This document shows, in pieces, positions 26,601 through 40,236 of a stretch of DNA of 64,000 bases. Location: the NCBI GenBank assembly GCA_964017155.1, contig OZ024856.1, forward strand, positions 560,501-624,500. Direction: 5' to 3'. The stretch comes from Oasisia sp. SBJ-2009. Taxonomy: Eukaryota > Annelida > Polychaeta > Sabellida > Siboglinidae. The notes beneath the pieces are model-generated. The model was not told the origin of the DNA. It saw nothing but the letters and a program-made list of their open reading frames with translations, and ran no database searches. Position 1 is the first letter of the stretch. Each line of letters begins with the position of its first letter. The position numbers and the translations under genes are program-made.

Positions 26601-29600
26601 TACATAAGTGCCAAATAGTGAAATAGTGAAAACAAATTGAGAGTATACGTGCTTTTATGAGAGAGTGCGCGTGAAGGTACGCGCCCGCAAGTGTAGGCAT
26701 TGATGTACAAGTCGGGCCCACCTCAATTTTGGTATTATAATTGTATCTTTGCAAAAATGTGATACTTGATTTTGTTAATTCTATCAAGTATAATCATCTT
26801 GCGCATATTTATGTTTTATATACAGTGCGTCTTAGCAGACTTTTGAGGTCGAAAAGACACCGCGGTCGGTATAAACAAACTGTTTATCGTTTATTTCATA
26901 TGCTCAGCGCAGTAACATGCACCGCTCCGCTTGCGACTGGCACAAATCGCGCTGTCTTTTCGACCTCAAAAGTTTGCCAAGACGCGCTGTTTATAAAACA
27001 TAAATACCCGCAAGATGATTATAATCGAATGAATTAATTTAATCAAGTATCAAATGTTGGCAAAAATACTGATATAATAGCAACATTGAGGTGGGACCGA
27101 CTTGTACATAAGTGCCAAATAGTGAAATACTGAAAACAATTGAGAGTATACGTGCTTTTATGAGAGAGTGCGCGTGAAGGTACGTGCCCGCAAGTGTAGG
27201 CATTGATGTACAAGTCGGGCCCACCTCAATTTTGCTATTATAACTGTATCTATGCCAACATTTGATACTTGATTTTGTTAATTCAATCAATTATAATCAC
27301 CTTGCGCATATTAATGTTTTACATACAGCGCGTCTTAGCAGACTTTTGAGGTCGAAAAGACAGCGTGGTCGGCATATAAAACTGTTTATCGCTCATTTCA
27401 TATGCACAGCGCAGTAACATGCATCGCTGCGCTTGCGACTGGCACAAATCGCGCTATCTTTTCGAACTCAAAAGTTTGCCAAGACGCGATGTTTATAAAA
27501 CATAAATACGCGCAAGATGATTATAATTGAATTAATTAATTTAATCAAGTATCAAATGTTGGCAAAAATACTGATATAATAGCAACATTGAGGTGGGTCC
27601 GACTTGTACATAAGTGCCAAATAGTGAAATACTGAAAACAAAATGAGAGTATACGTGCTTTTATGAGAGAGTGCGCGTGAAGGTACGCGCCCGCAAGTGT
27701 AGGCATTTATGTACAAGTCGTGCACACCTCAATTTTGGTATTATAACTGTATCTTTGCCAACATTTGATACTTGATTTTGTTAATTCAATCAATTATATT
27801 CATCTTGCGCATATTTATGTTTTATATACAGCGCGTCTTAGCAGACTTTTGAGGTCGAAAATACAGCGTGGTCGGCATATAAAACTGTTTATCGCTCATT
27901 TCATATGCACAGCGCAGTAACATGCACCGCTGCGCTTGCGACTGGCACAAATCGCGCTATCTTTTCGACCTCAAAAGTTTGCCAAGACGCGCTGTTTATG
28001 AAATATAAATACGCGCAAGATGATTATAATTGAATTAATTAATTTAATCAAGTATCAAATGTTGGCAAAAATACTGATATAATAGCAACATTGAGGTGGG
28101 TCCGACTTGTACATTAGTGCCAAATAGTGAAATACTGAAAACAAAATGAGAGTATACGTGCTTTTATGAGAGAGTGCGCGTGAAGGTACGCGCCCGCAAG
28201 TGTAGGCATTTATGTACAAGTCGGGCCCACCTAAATTGTGGTATTATAACTGTATCTTTGCCAAAATTTGATACTTGATTTTGTTAATTCAATCAATTAT
28301 AATCATCTTGCGCATATTAATGTTTTATATACAGCGCATCTTAGCAGACTTTTGAGGTCGAAAAGACAGCGTGGTCGGCATAAAAAACTGTTTATCGCTC
28401 ATTTCATATACACAGCGCAGTAACATGCACCGCTGCGCTTGCGACTGGCACAAATCGCGCTATCTTTTCGACCTCAAAAGTTTGCCAAGACGCGCTGTTT
28501 ATAAAACATAAATACGCGCAAGATGATTATAATTGAATGAATTAATTTAATCAAGTATCAAATGTTGGCAAAAATACTGATATAATAGCAACATTGAGGT
28601 GGGACCGACTTGTACATAAGTGCCAAATAGTGAAATACTGAAAACAATTGAGAGTATACGTGCTTTTATGAGAGAGTGCGCGTGAAGGTACGTGCCCGCA
28701 AGTGTAAGCATTGATGTACAAGTCGGGCCCACCTCAATTTTGCTATTATAACTGTATCTATGCCAACATTTGATACTTGATTTTGTTAATTCAATCAATT
28801 ATAATCACCTTGCGCATATTAATGTTTTACATACAGCGCGTCTTAGCAGACTTTTGAGGTCGAAAAGACAGCGTGGTCGGCATATAAAACTGTTTATCGC
28901 TCATTTCATATGCACAGCGCAGTAACATGCATCGCTGCGCTTGCGACTGGCACAAATCGCGCTATCTTTTCGACCTCAAAAGTTTGCCAAGACGCGATGT
29001 TTATAAAACATAAATACGCGCAAGATGATTATAATTGAATTAATTAATTTAATCAAGTATCAAATGTTGGCAAAAATACTGATATAATAGCAACATTGAG
29101 GTGGGTCCGACTTGTACATAAGTGCCAAATAGTGAAATACTGAAAACAAAATGAGAGTATACGTGCTTTTATGAGAGAGTGCGCGTGAAGGTACGCGCCC
29201 GCAAGTGTAGGCATTTATGTACAAGTCGTGCACACCTCAATTTTGGTATTATAACTGTATCTTTGCCAACATTTGATACTTGATTTTGTTAATTCAATCA
29301 ATTATATTCATCTTGCGCATATTTATGTTTTATATACAGCGCGTCTTAGCAGACTTTTGAGGTCGAAAAGACAGCGTGGTCGGCATATAAAACTGTTTAT
29401 CGCTCATTTCATATGCACAGCGCAGTAACATGCACCGCTGCGCTTGCGACTGGCACAAATCGCGCTATCTTTTCGACCTCAAAAGTTTGCCAAGACGCGC
29501 TGTTTATAAAATATAAATATGCGCAAGATGATTATAATTGAATTAATTAATTTAATCAAGTATCAAATGTTGGCAAAAATACTGATATAATAGCAACATT

Positions 29601-32600
29601 GAGGTGGGTCCGACTTGTACATTAGTGCCAAATAGTGAAATACTGAAAACAAAATGAGAGTATACGTGCTTTTATGAGAGAGTGCGCGTGAAGGTACGCG
29701 CCCGCAAGTGTAGGCATTGATGTACAAGTCGGGCCCACCTCAATTTTGGTATTATAACTGTATCTTTGCCAAAATTTGATACTTGATTTTGTTAATTCAA
29801 TCAATTATAATCATCTTGCGCATGTTAATGTTTTATATACAGCGCATCTTAGCAGACTTTTGAGGTCGAAAAGACAGCGTGGTCAGCATAAAAAACAGTT
29901 TATCGCTCATTTCATATGCACAGCCCAGTAACATGCACCGCTGCGCTTGCGACTGGCACAAATCGCGCTATCTTTTCGACCTCAAAAGTTTGCCAAGACG
30001 CGCTGTTTATAAAACATAAATACGCGCAAGATGATTATAATTGAATGAATTAATTTAATCAAGTATCAAATGTTGGCAAAAATACTGATATAATAGCAAC
30101 ATTGAGGTGGGACCGACTTGTACATAAGTGCCAAATAGTGAAATACTGAAAACAATTGAGAGTATACGTGCTTTTATGAGAGAGTGCGCGTGAAGGTACG
30201 TGCCCGCAAGTGTAGGCATTGATGTACAAGTCGGGCCCACCTCAATTTTGCTATTATAACTGTATCTATGCCAACATTTGATACTTGATTTTGTTAATTC
30301 AATCAATTATATTCATCTTGCGCATATTTATGTTTTATATACAGCGCGTCTTAGCAGACTTTTGAGGTCGAAAAGACAGCGTGGTCGGCATATAAAACTG
30401 TTTATCGCTCATTTCATATGCACAGCGCAGTAACATGCACCGCTGCGCTTGCGACTGGCACAAATCGCGCTATCTTTTCGACCTCAAAAGTTTGCCAAGA
30501 CGCGCTGTTTATAAAATATAAATACGCGCAAGATGATTATAATTGAATTAATTAATTTAATCAAGTATCAAATGTTGGCAAAAATACTGATATAATAGCA
30601 ACATTGAGGTGGGTCCGACTTGTACATTAGTGCCAAATAGTGAAATACTGAAAACAAAATGAGAGTATACGTGCTTTTATGAGAGAGTGCGCGTGAAGGT
30701 ACGCGCCCGCAAGTGTAGGCATTTATGTACAAGTCGTGCACACCTCAATTTTGGTATTATAACTGTATCTTTGCCAACATTTGATACATGATTTTGTTAA
30801 TTCAATCAATTATATTCATCTTACGCATTTTTATGTTTTATATACAGCGCGTCTTAGCAGACTTTAGAGGTCGAAAAGACAGCGTGGTCGGCATATAAAA
30901 CTGTTTATCGCTCATTTCATATGCACAGCGCAGTAACATGCATCGCTGCGCTTGCGACTGGCACAAATCGCGCTATCTTTTCGACCTCAAAAGTTTGCCA
31001 AGACGCGATGTTTATAAAACATAAATACGCGCAAGATGATTATAATTGAATGAATTAATTTAATCAAGTATCAAATGTTGGCAAAAATACTGATATAATA
31101 GCAACATTGAGGTGGGTCCGACTTGTACATAAGTGCCAAATAGTGAAATACTGAAAACAAATTGAGAGTATACGTGCTTTTATGAGAGAGTGCGCGTGAA
31201 GGTACGCGCCCGCAAGTGTAGGCATTTATGTACAAGTCGGGCCCACCTCAATTTTGGTATTATAATTGTATCTTTGCAAAAATGTGATACTTGATTTTGT
31301 TAATTCTATCAAGTATAATCATCTTGCACATATTTATGTTTTATATATAGTGCGTCTTAGCAGACTTTTGAGGTCGAAAAGACACCGCGGTCGGTATAAA
31401 CAAACTGTTTATCGTTTATTTCATATGCTCAGCGCAGTAACATGCACCGCTGCGCTTGCGACTGGCACAAATCGCGCTGTCTTTTCGACCTCAAAGGTTT
31501 GCCAAGACGCGCTGTTTATAAAACATAAATACCCGCAAGATGATTATAATTGAATGAATTAATTTAATCAAGTATCAAATGTTGGCAAAAATACTGATAT
31601 AATAGCAACATTGAGGTGGGACCGACTTGTACATAAGTGCCAAATAGTGAAATAGTGAAAACAAATTGAGAGTATACGTGCTTTTATGAGAGAGTGCGCG
31701 TGAAGGTACGCGCCCGCAAGTGTAGGCATTGATGTACAAGTCGGGCCCACCTCAATTTTGGTATTATAATTGTATCTTTGCAAAAATGTGATACTTGATT
31801 TTGTTAATTCTATCAAGTATAATCATCTTGCGCATATTTATGTTTTATATACAGTGCGTCTTAGCAGACTTTTGAGGTCGAAAAGACACCGCGGTCGGTA
31901 TAAACAAACTGTTTATCGTTTATTTCATATGCTCAGCGCAGTAACATGCACCGCTCCGCTTGCGACTGGCACAAATCGCGCTGTCTTTTCGACCTCAAAA
32001 GTTTGCCAAGACGCGCTGTTTATAAAACATAAATACCCGCAAGATGATTATAATCGAATGAATTAATTTAATCAAGTATCAAATGTTGGCAAAAATACTG
32101 ATATAATAGCAACATTGAGGTGGGACCGACTTGTACATAAGTGCCAAATAGTGAAATAGTGAAAACAAATTGAGAGTATACGTGCTTTTATGAGAGAGTG
32201 CGCGTGAAGGTACGCGCCCGCAAGTGTAGGCATTGATGTACAAGTCGGGCCCACCTCAATTTTGGTATTATAATTGTATCTTTGCAAAAATGTGATACTT
32301 GATTTTGTTAATTCTATCAAGTATAATCATCTTGCGCATATTTATGTTTTATATACAGTGCGTCTTAGCAGACTTTTGAGGTCGAAAAGACACCGCGGTC
32401 GGTATAAACAAACTGTTTATCGTTTATTTCATATGCTCAGCGCAGTAACATGCACCGCTCCGCTTGCGACTGGCACAAATCGCGCTGTCTTTTCGACCTG
32501 AAAAGTTTGCCAAGACGCTCTGTTTATAAAACATAAATACCCGCAAGATGATTATAATTGAATGAATTAATTTAATCAAGTATCAAATGTTGGCAAAAAT

Positions 32601-32685
32601 ACTTATATAATAGCAACATTGAGGTGGGTCCGACTTGTACATTAGTGCCAAATAGTGAAATACTGAAAACAAAATGAGAGTATAC
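20613..32685. repeat. Region with segments re-used at 5029 bp (10 units)
   Basis: U45-U48 (22123-23631) recur as U55-U58 (27152-28659), sharing cttttcgaactc and gaaaatacagcg. U53-U55 (26145-27654) recur as U63-U65 (31174-32685), sharing cttgcacatattta and atatatagtgcg; both pairs are offset by 5029 bp. A second motif with gcgcatgttaatg and gcacagcccag appears in U44, U49 and U60 (starts 21621, 24135, 29666). The class with ataattgtatctttgcaaaa in the left arm enters at U42 (20613) and appears as a run of two or three units at U42-43, U53-54 and U63-65. Confidence 0.8.
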
Positions 32686-35600
32686 GTGCTTTTATGAGAG
32701 AGTGCGCGTGAAGGTACGCGCCCGCAAGTGTAGGCATTGATGTACAAGTCGGGCCCACCTCAATTTTGGTATTATAACTGTATCTATGCCAACATTTGAT
32801 ACTTGAATTTGTTAATTCAATCAATTATAATCATCTTTCGCATATTAATGTTTTATATACAGCGCGTCTTAGCAGACTTTTGAGGTCGAAAAGACAGCGT
32901 GGTCGGCATATAAAACTGTTTATCGCTCATTTCATACGCACAGCGCAGTAACATGCATCGCTGCGCTTGCGACTGGCACAAATCGCGCTATCTTTTCGAC
33001 CTCAAAAGTTTGCCAAGACGCGATGTTTATAAAACATAAATACGCGCAAGATGATTATAATTGAATGAATTAATTTAATCAAGTATCAAAAATTGGCAAA
33101 AATACTGATATAATAGCAACATTGAGGTGGGTCCGACTTGTACATAAGTGCCAAATAGTGAAATACTGAAAACAAATTGAGAGTATACGTGCTTTTATGA
33201 GAGAGTGCGCGTGAAGGTACGCCCCCACAAGTGTAGGCATTTATGTACAAGTCGTGCACACCTCAATTTTGGTATTATAACTGTATCTTTGCCAACATTT
33301 TATACTTGATTTTGTTAATTCAATCAATTATATTCATCTTGCGCATATTTATGTTTTATATACAGCGCGTCTTAGCAGACTTTTGAGGTCGAAAAGACAG
33401 CGTGGTCGGCATATAAAACTGTTTATCGCTCATTTCATATGCACAGCGCAGTAACATGCACCCCTGCGCTTGCGACTGGCACAAATCGCGCTATCTTTTC
33501 GACCTCAAAAGTTTGCCAAGACGCGCTGTTTATAAAATATAAATACGCGCAAGATGTTTATAATTGAATTAATTAATTTAATCAAGTATCAAATGTTGGC
33601 AAAAATACTGATATAATAGCAACATTGAGGTGGGTCCGACTTGTACATTAGTGCCAAATAGTGAAATACTGAAAACAAAATGAGAGTATACGTGCTTTTA
33701 TGAGAGAGTGCGCGTGAAGGTACGCGCCCGCAAGTGTAGGCATTTATGTACAAGTCGGGCCCACCTAAATTTTGGTATTATAACTGTATCTTTGCCAACA
33801 TTTGATACTTGATTTTGTTAATTCAATCAATTATATTCATCTTGCGCATTTTTATGTTTTATATACAGGGCGTCTTAGCAGACTTTTGAGGTCGAAAATA
33901 CAGCGTGGTCGGCATAAACAAACTGTTTATCGCTCATTTCATATGCACAGCGTAGTAACATGCACCGCTGCGCTTGCGACTGGCACAAATCGCGCTGTCT
34001 TTTCGACCTCAAAAGTTTGCCAAGACGCGCTGTTTATAAAACATAAATACCCGCAAGATGATTATAATTGAATGAATTAATTTAATCAAGTATCAAATGT
34101 TGGCAAAAATACTGATATAATAGCAACATTGAGGTGGGACCGACTTGTACATAAGTGCCAAATAGTGAAATAGTGAAAACAAATTGAGAGTATACGTGCT
34201 TTTATGAGAGAGTGCGCGTGAAGGTACGCGCCCGCAAGTGTAGGCATTGATGTACAAGTCGGGCCCACCTCAATTTTGGTATTATAACTGTATCTATGCC
34301 AACATTTGATACTTGATTTTGTTAATTCAATCAATTATAATCATCTTACGCATATTAATGTTTTATACACAGCGCGTCTTAGCAGACTTTTGAGGTCGAA
34401 AAGACAGCGTGGTCGGCATATAAAACTGTTTATCGCTCATTTCATATGCACAGCGCAGTAACATGCATCGCTGCGCTTCCGACTGGCACAAATCGCGCTA
34501 TCTTTTCGACCTCAAAAGTTTGCCAAGACGCGATGTTTTTTAAAACATAAATACGGGCAAGATGATTACAATTGAATGAATTAATTTAATCAAGTATCAA
34601 AAGTTGGCAAAAATACTGATATAATAGCAACATTGAGGTGGGTCCGACTTGTACATAAGTGCCAAATAGTGAAATACTGAAAACAAATTGAGAGTATACG
34701 TGCTTTTATGAGAGAGTGCGCGTGAAGGTACGCGCCCACAAGTGTAGGCATTTATGTACAAGTCGTGCACACCTCAATTTTGGTATTATAACTGTATCTT
34801 TGCCAACATTTGATACTTGATTTTGTTAATTCAATCAATTATATTCATCTTGCGCATATTTATGTTTTATATACAGCGCGTCTTAGCAGACTTTTGAGGT
34901 CGAAAAGACAGCGTGGTCGGCATAAACAAACTGTTTATCGCTCATGTCATATGCACAGCGTAGTAACATGCACCGCTGCGCTTGCGACTGGCACAAATCG
35001 CGCTGTCTTTTCGACCTCAAAAGTTTGCCAAGACGCGCTGTTTATAAAACATAAATACCCGCAAGATGATTATAATTGAATGAATTAATTTAATCAAGTA
35101 TCAAATGTTGGCAAAAATACTGATATAATAGCAACATTGAGGTGGGTCCGACTTGTACATAAGTGTCAAATAGTGAAATACTGAAAACAAATTGAGAGCA
35201 TACGTGCTTTTATGAGAGAGTGCGCGTGAAGGTACGCGCCCGCAAGTGTAGGCATTGATGTACAAGTCGGGCCCACCTCAATTTTGCTATTATAACTGTA
35301 TCTTTGCCAACATTTGATACTTGATTTTGTTAATTCAATCAATTATAATCATCTTGCGCATATTTATGTTTTATACACAGCGCGTCTTAGCAGACTTTTG
35401 AGGTCGAAAAGAGAGCGTGGTCGGCATATAAAACTGTTTATCGCTCATTTCATATGCACAGCGCAGTAACATGCATCGCTGCGCTTCCGACTGGCACAAA
35501 TCGCGCTATCTTTTCGACCTCAAAAGTTTGCCAAGACGCGATGTTTATAAAACATAAATACGCGCAAGATGATTATAATTGAATGAATTAATTTAATCAA

Positions 35601-36615
35601 GTATCAAAAGTTGGCAAAAATACTGATATAATAGCAACATTGAGGTGGGTCCGACTTGTACATAAGTGCCAAATAGTGAAATACTGAAAACAAATTGAGA
35701 GTATACGTGCTTTTATGAGAGAGTGCGCGTGAAGGTACGCGCCCACAAGTGTAGGCATTTATGTACAAGTCGTGCACACCTCAATTTTGGTATTATAACT
35801 GTATCTTTGCCAACATTTGATACTTGATTTTGTTAATTCAATCAATTATATTCATCTTGCGCATATTTATGTTTTATATACAGCGCGTCTTAGCAGACTT
35901 TTGAGGTCGAAAAGACACCGCGGTCGGTATAAACAAACTGTTTATCGTTTATTTCATATGCTCAGCGCAGTAACATGCACCGCTACGCTTGCGACTGGCA
36001 CAAATCGCGCTGTCTTTTCGACCAAAAAGTTTGCCAAGACGCGCTGTTTATAAAACATAAATACCCGCAAGATGATTATAATTGAATGAATTAATTTACT
36101 CAAGTATCTAATGTTGGCAAAAATACTGATATAATAGCAACATTGAGGTGGGACCGACTTGTACATAAGTGCCAAATAGTGAAATAGTGAAAACAAATTG
36201 AGAGTATACGTGCTTTTATGAGAGAGTGCGCGTGAAGGTACGCGCCCGCAAGTGTAGGCATTGATGTACAAGTCGGGCCCACCTCAATTTTGGTATTATA
36301 ATTGTATCTTTGCAAAAATGTGATACTTGATTTTGTTAATTCTATCAAGTATAATCATCTTGCGCATATTTATGTTTTATATACAGTGCGTCTTAGCAGA
36401 CTTTTGAGGTCGAAAAGACACCGCGGTCGGTATAAACAAACTGTTTATCGTTTATTTCATATGCTCAGCGCAGTAACATGCACCGCTCCGCTTGCGACTG
36501 GCACAAATCGCGCTGTCTTTTCGACCTCAAAAGTTTGCCAAGACGCGCTGTTTATAAAACATAAATACCCGCAAGATGATTATAATTGAATGAATTAATT
36601 TAATCAAGTATCAAA
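32686..36615. repeat. Mixed-order satellite units U66-U73
   Basis: No simple higher-order period is evident. U68-U69 resemble U88-U89 and U72-U73 resemble U92-U93, all at an offset of 10067 bp (20 units), while U70-U71 do not match U90-U91. U67 shares the rare caccCctgcgc (about 33460) with U85 at 42250. U72 has a 3-base deletion in the right arm (tcgaccaaaaagtt, about 36017) shared with U92. Confidence 0.7.
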
Positions 36616-39600
36616 TGTTGGCAAAAATACTGATATAATAGCAACATTGAGGTGGGTCCGACTTGTACATAAGTGTCAAATAGTGAAATACTGAAAACAA
36701 ATTGAGAGCATACGTGCTTTTATGAGAGAGTGCGCGTGAAGGTACGCGCCCGCAAGTGTAGGCATTGATGTACAAGTCGGGCCCACCTCAATTTTGCTAT
36801 TATAACTGTATCTTTGCCAACATTTGATACTTGATTTTGTTAATTCAATCAACTATAATCATCTTGCGCATATTTATGTTTTATATACAGTGCGTCTTAG
36901 CAGACTTTTGAGGTCGAAAAGACACCGTGGTCGGCATATAAAACTGTTTATCGCTCATTTCATATGCACAGCGCAGTAACATGCATCGCTGCGCTTGCGA
37001 CTGACACAAATCGCGCTATCTTTTCGACCTCAAAAGTTTGCCAAGACGCGATGTTTATAAAACATAAATACGCGCAAGATGATTATAATTGAATGAATTA
37101 ATTTAATCAAGTATCAAATGTTGGCAAAAATACTGATATAATAGCAACATTGAGGTGGGTCCGACTTGTACATTAGTGCCAAATAGTGAAATACTGAAAA
37201 CAAAATGAGAGTATACGTGCTTTTATGAGAGAGTGCGCGTGAAGGTACGCGCCCGCAAGTGTAGGCATTTATGTACAAGTCGTGCACACCTCAATTTTGG
37301 TATTATAACTGTATCTTTGCCAACATTTGATACTTGATTTTGTTAATTCAATCAATTATATTCATCTTGCGCATATTTATGTTTTATATACAGCGCGTCT
37401 TAGCAGACTTTTGAGGTCGAAAAGACAGCGTGGTCGGCATATAAAACTGTTTATCGCTCATTTCATATGCACAGCGCAGTAACATGCACCGCTGCGCTTG
37501 CGACTGGCACAAATCGCGCTGTCTTTTCGACCTCAAAAGTTTGCCAAGACGCGCTGTTTATAAAACATAAATACCCGCAATATGATTATAATTGAATGAA
37601 TTAATTTAATCAAGTATCAAATGTTGGCAAAAATACTGATATAATAGCAACATTGAGGTGGGTCCGACTTGTACATAAGTGTCAAATAGTGAAATACTGA
37701 AAACAAATTGAGAGCATACGTGCTTTTATGAGACAGTGCGCGTGAAGGTACGCGCCCGCAAGTGTAGGCATTGATGTACAAGTCGGGCCCACCTCAATTT
37801 TGCTATTATAACTGTATCTATGCCAACATTTGATACTTGAATTTGTTAATTCAATCAATTATAATCATCTTTCGCATATTAATGTTTTATATACAGCGCG
37901 TCTTAGCAGACTTTTGAGGTCGAAAAGACAGCGTGGTCGGCATATAAAACTGTTTATCGCTCATTTCATACGCACAGCGCAGTAACATGCATCGCTGCGC
38001 TTGCGACTGGCACAAATCGCGCTATCTTTTCGACCTCAAAAGTTTGCCAAGACGCGATGTTTATAAAACATAAATACGCGCAAGATGATTATAATTGAAT
38101 GAATTAATTTAATCAAGTATCAAAAATTGGCAAAAATACTGATATAATAGCAACATTGAGGTGGGTCCGACTTGTACATAAGTGTCAAATAGTGAAATAC
38201 TGAAAACAAATTGAGAGCATACGTGCTTTTATGAGAGAGTGCGCGTGAAGGTACGCGCCCGCAAGTGTAGGCATTGATGTACAAGTCGGGCCCACCTCAA
38301 TTTTGCTATTATAACTGTATCTTTGCCAACATTTGATACTTGATTTTGTTAATTCAATCAACTATAATCATCTTGCGCATATTTATGTTTTATATACAGT
38401 GCGTCTTAGCAGACTTTTGAGGTCGAAAAGACACCGTGGTCGGCATATAAAACTGTTTATCGCTCATTTCATATGCACAGCGCAGTAACATGCATCGCTG
38501 CGCTTGCGACTGACACAAATCGCGCTATCTTTTCGACCTCAAAAGTTTGCCAAGACGCGATGTTTATAAAACATAAATACGCGCAAGATGATTATAATTG
38601 AATGAATTAATTTAATCAAGTATCAAATGTTGGCAAAAATACTGATATAATAGCAACATTGAGGTGGGTCCGACTTGTACATTAGTGCCAAATAGTGAAA
38701 TACTGAAAACAAAATGAGAGTATACGTGCTTTTATGAGAGAGTGCGCGTGAAGGTACGCGCCCGCAAGTGTAGGCATTTATGTACAAGTCGTGCACACCT
38801 CAATTTTGGTATTATAACTGTATCTTTGCCAACATTTGATACTTGATTTTGTTAATTCAATCAATTATATTCATCTTGCGCATATTTATGTTTTATATAC
38901 AGCGCGTCTTAGCAGACTTTTGAGGTCGAAAAGACAGCGTGGTCGGCATATAAAACTGTTTATCGCTCATTTCATATGCACAGCGCAGTAACATGCACCG
39001 CTGCGCTTGCGACTGGCACAAATCGCGCTGTCTTTTCGACCTCAAAAGTTTGCCAAGACGCGCTGTTTATAAAACATAAATACCCGCAATATGATTATAA
39101 TTGAATGAATTAATTTAATCAAGTATCAAATGTTGGCAAAAATACTGATATAATAGCAACATTGAGGTGGGTCCGACTTGTACATAAGTGTCAAATAGTG
39201 AAATACTGAAAACAAATTGAGAGCATACGTGCTTTTATGAGACAGTGCGCGTGAAGGTACGCGCCCGCAAGTGTAGGCATTGATGTACAAGTCGGGCCCA
39301 CCTCAATTTTGCTATTATAACTGTATCTATGCCAACATTTGATACTTGAATTTGTTAATTCAATCAATTATAATCATCTTTCGCATATTAATGTTTTATA
39401 TACAGCGCGTCTTAGCAGACTTTTGAGGTCGAAAAGACAGCGTGGTCGGCATATAAAACTGTTTATCGCTCATTTCATACGCACAGCGCAGTAACATGCA
39501 TCGCTGCGCTTGCGACTGGCACAAATCGCGCTATCTTTTCGACCTCAAAAGTTTGCCAAGACGCGATGTTTATAAAACATAAATACGCGCAAGATGATTA

Positions 39601-39690
39601 TAATTGAATGAATTAATTTAATCAAGTATCAAAAATTGGCAAAAATACTGATATAATAGCAACATTGAGGTGGGTCCGACTTGTACATAA
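36616..39690. repeat. Tandem duplication of a 1509-bp trimer
   Basis: U74-U76 (36714-38222) and U77-U79 (38223-39731) appear identical by eye at an offset of 1509. Shared rare changes include caatcaactataatc (about 36847 and 38356), cccgcaatatgatt (about 37574 and 39083), atgagacagtgcg (about 37728 and 39237) and catctttcgcat (about 37867 and 39376). Similarity begins near 36616 (copy 2 near 38125). It ends near 39688, where U79 has agtgcc against agtgtc in U76. U82-U84 (40741-42249) are a slightly diverged third copy. Confidence 0.9.
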
Positions 39691-39731
39691 GTGCCAAATA
39701 GTGAAATACTGAAAACAAATTGAGAGTATAC

Positions 39732-40236
39732 GTGCTTTTATGAGAGAGTGCGCGTGAAGGTACGCGCCCACAAGTGTAGGCATTTATGTACAAGTCGTGC
39801 ACACCTCAATTTTGGTATTATAACTGTATCTTTGCCAACATTTGATACTTGATTTTGTTAATTCAATCAATTATATTCATCTTGCGCATTTTTATGTTTT
39901 ATATACAGGGCGTCTTAGCAGACTTTTGAGGTCGAAAAGACAGCGTGGTCGGCATAAACAAACTGTTTATCGCTCATTTCATATGCACAGCGTAGTAACA
40001 TGCACCGCTGCGCTTGCGACTGGCACAAATCGCGCTATCTTTTCGACCTCAAAAGTTTGCCAAGACGCGATGTTTTTTAAAACATAAATACGGGCAAGAT
40101 GATTATAATTGAATGAATTAATTTAATCAAGTATCAAAAGTTGGCAAAAATACTGATATAATAGCAACATTGAGGTGGGTCCGACTTGTACATAAGTGCC
40201 AAATAGTGAAATACTGAAAACAAATTGAGAGTGTAC
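39732..40236. repeat. Chimeric unit U80 (crossover product)
   Basis: From its start to about 40013 this unit follows U88 (43759), including gcgcatttttatg, acagggcgtc, gcataaacaaac and gcgtagtaac. From about 40037 on it follows U89 (44263), including cgcgctatc, gatgttttttaaaac, tacgggcaag and caaaagttggc. It is then followed by gagagtgtacgtgc, the sequence that follows U89. The switch lies within cgactggcacaaatcgcgct, at the edge of spacer A and the right arm. Relative to U87-U90, the U79-U81 stretch lacks one unit. Confidence 0.82.

Noticed and set aside
35954..36271. Longest open frame, 105 codons on the minus strand
   Set aside because: It is opened only by the 3-base deletion and neighbouring changes in unit 72. 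It is a chance product of one mutated unit.
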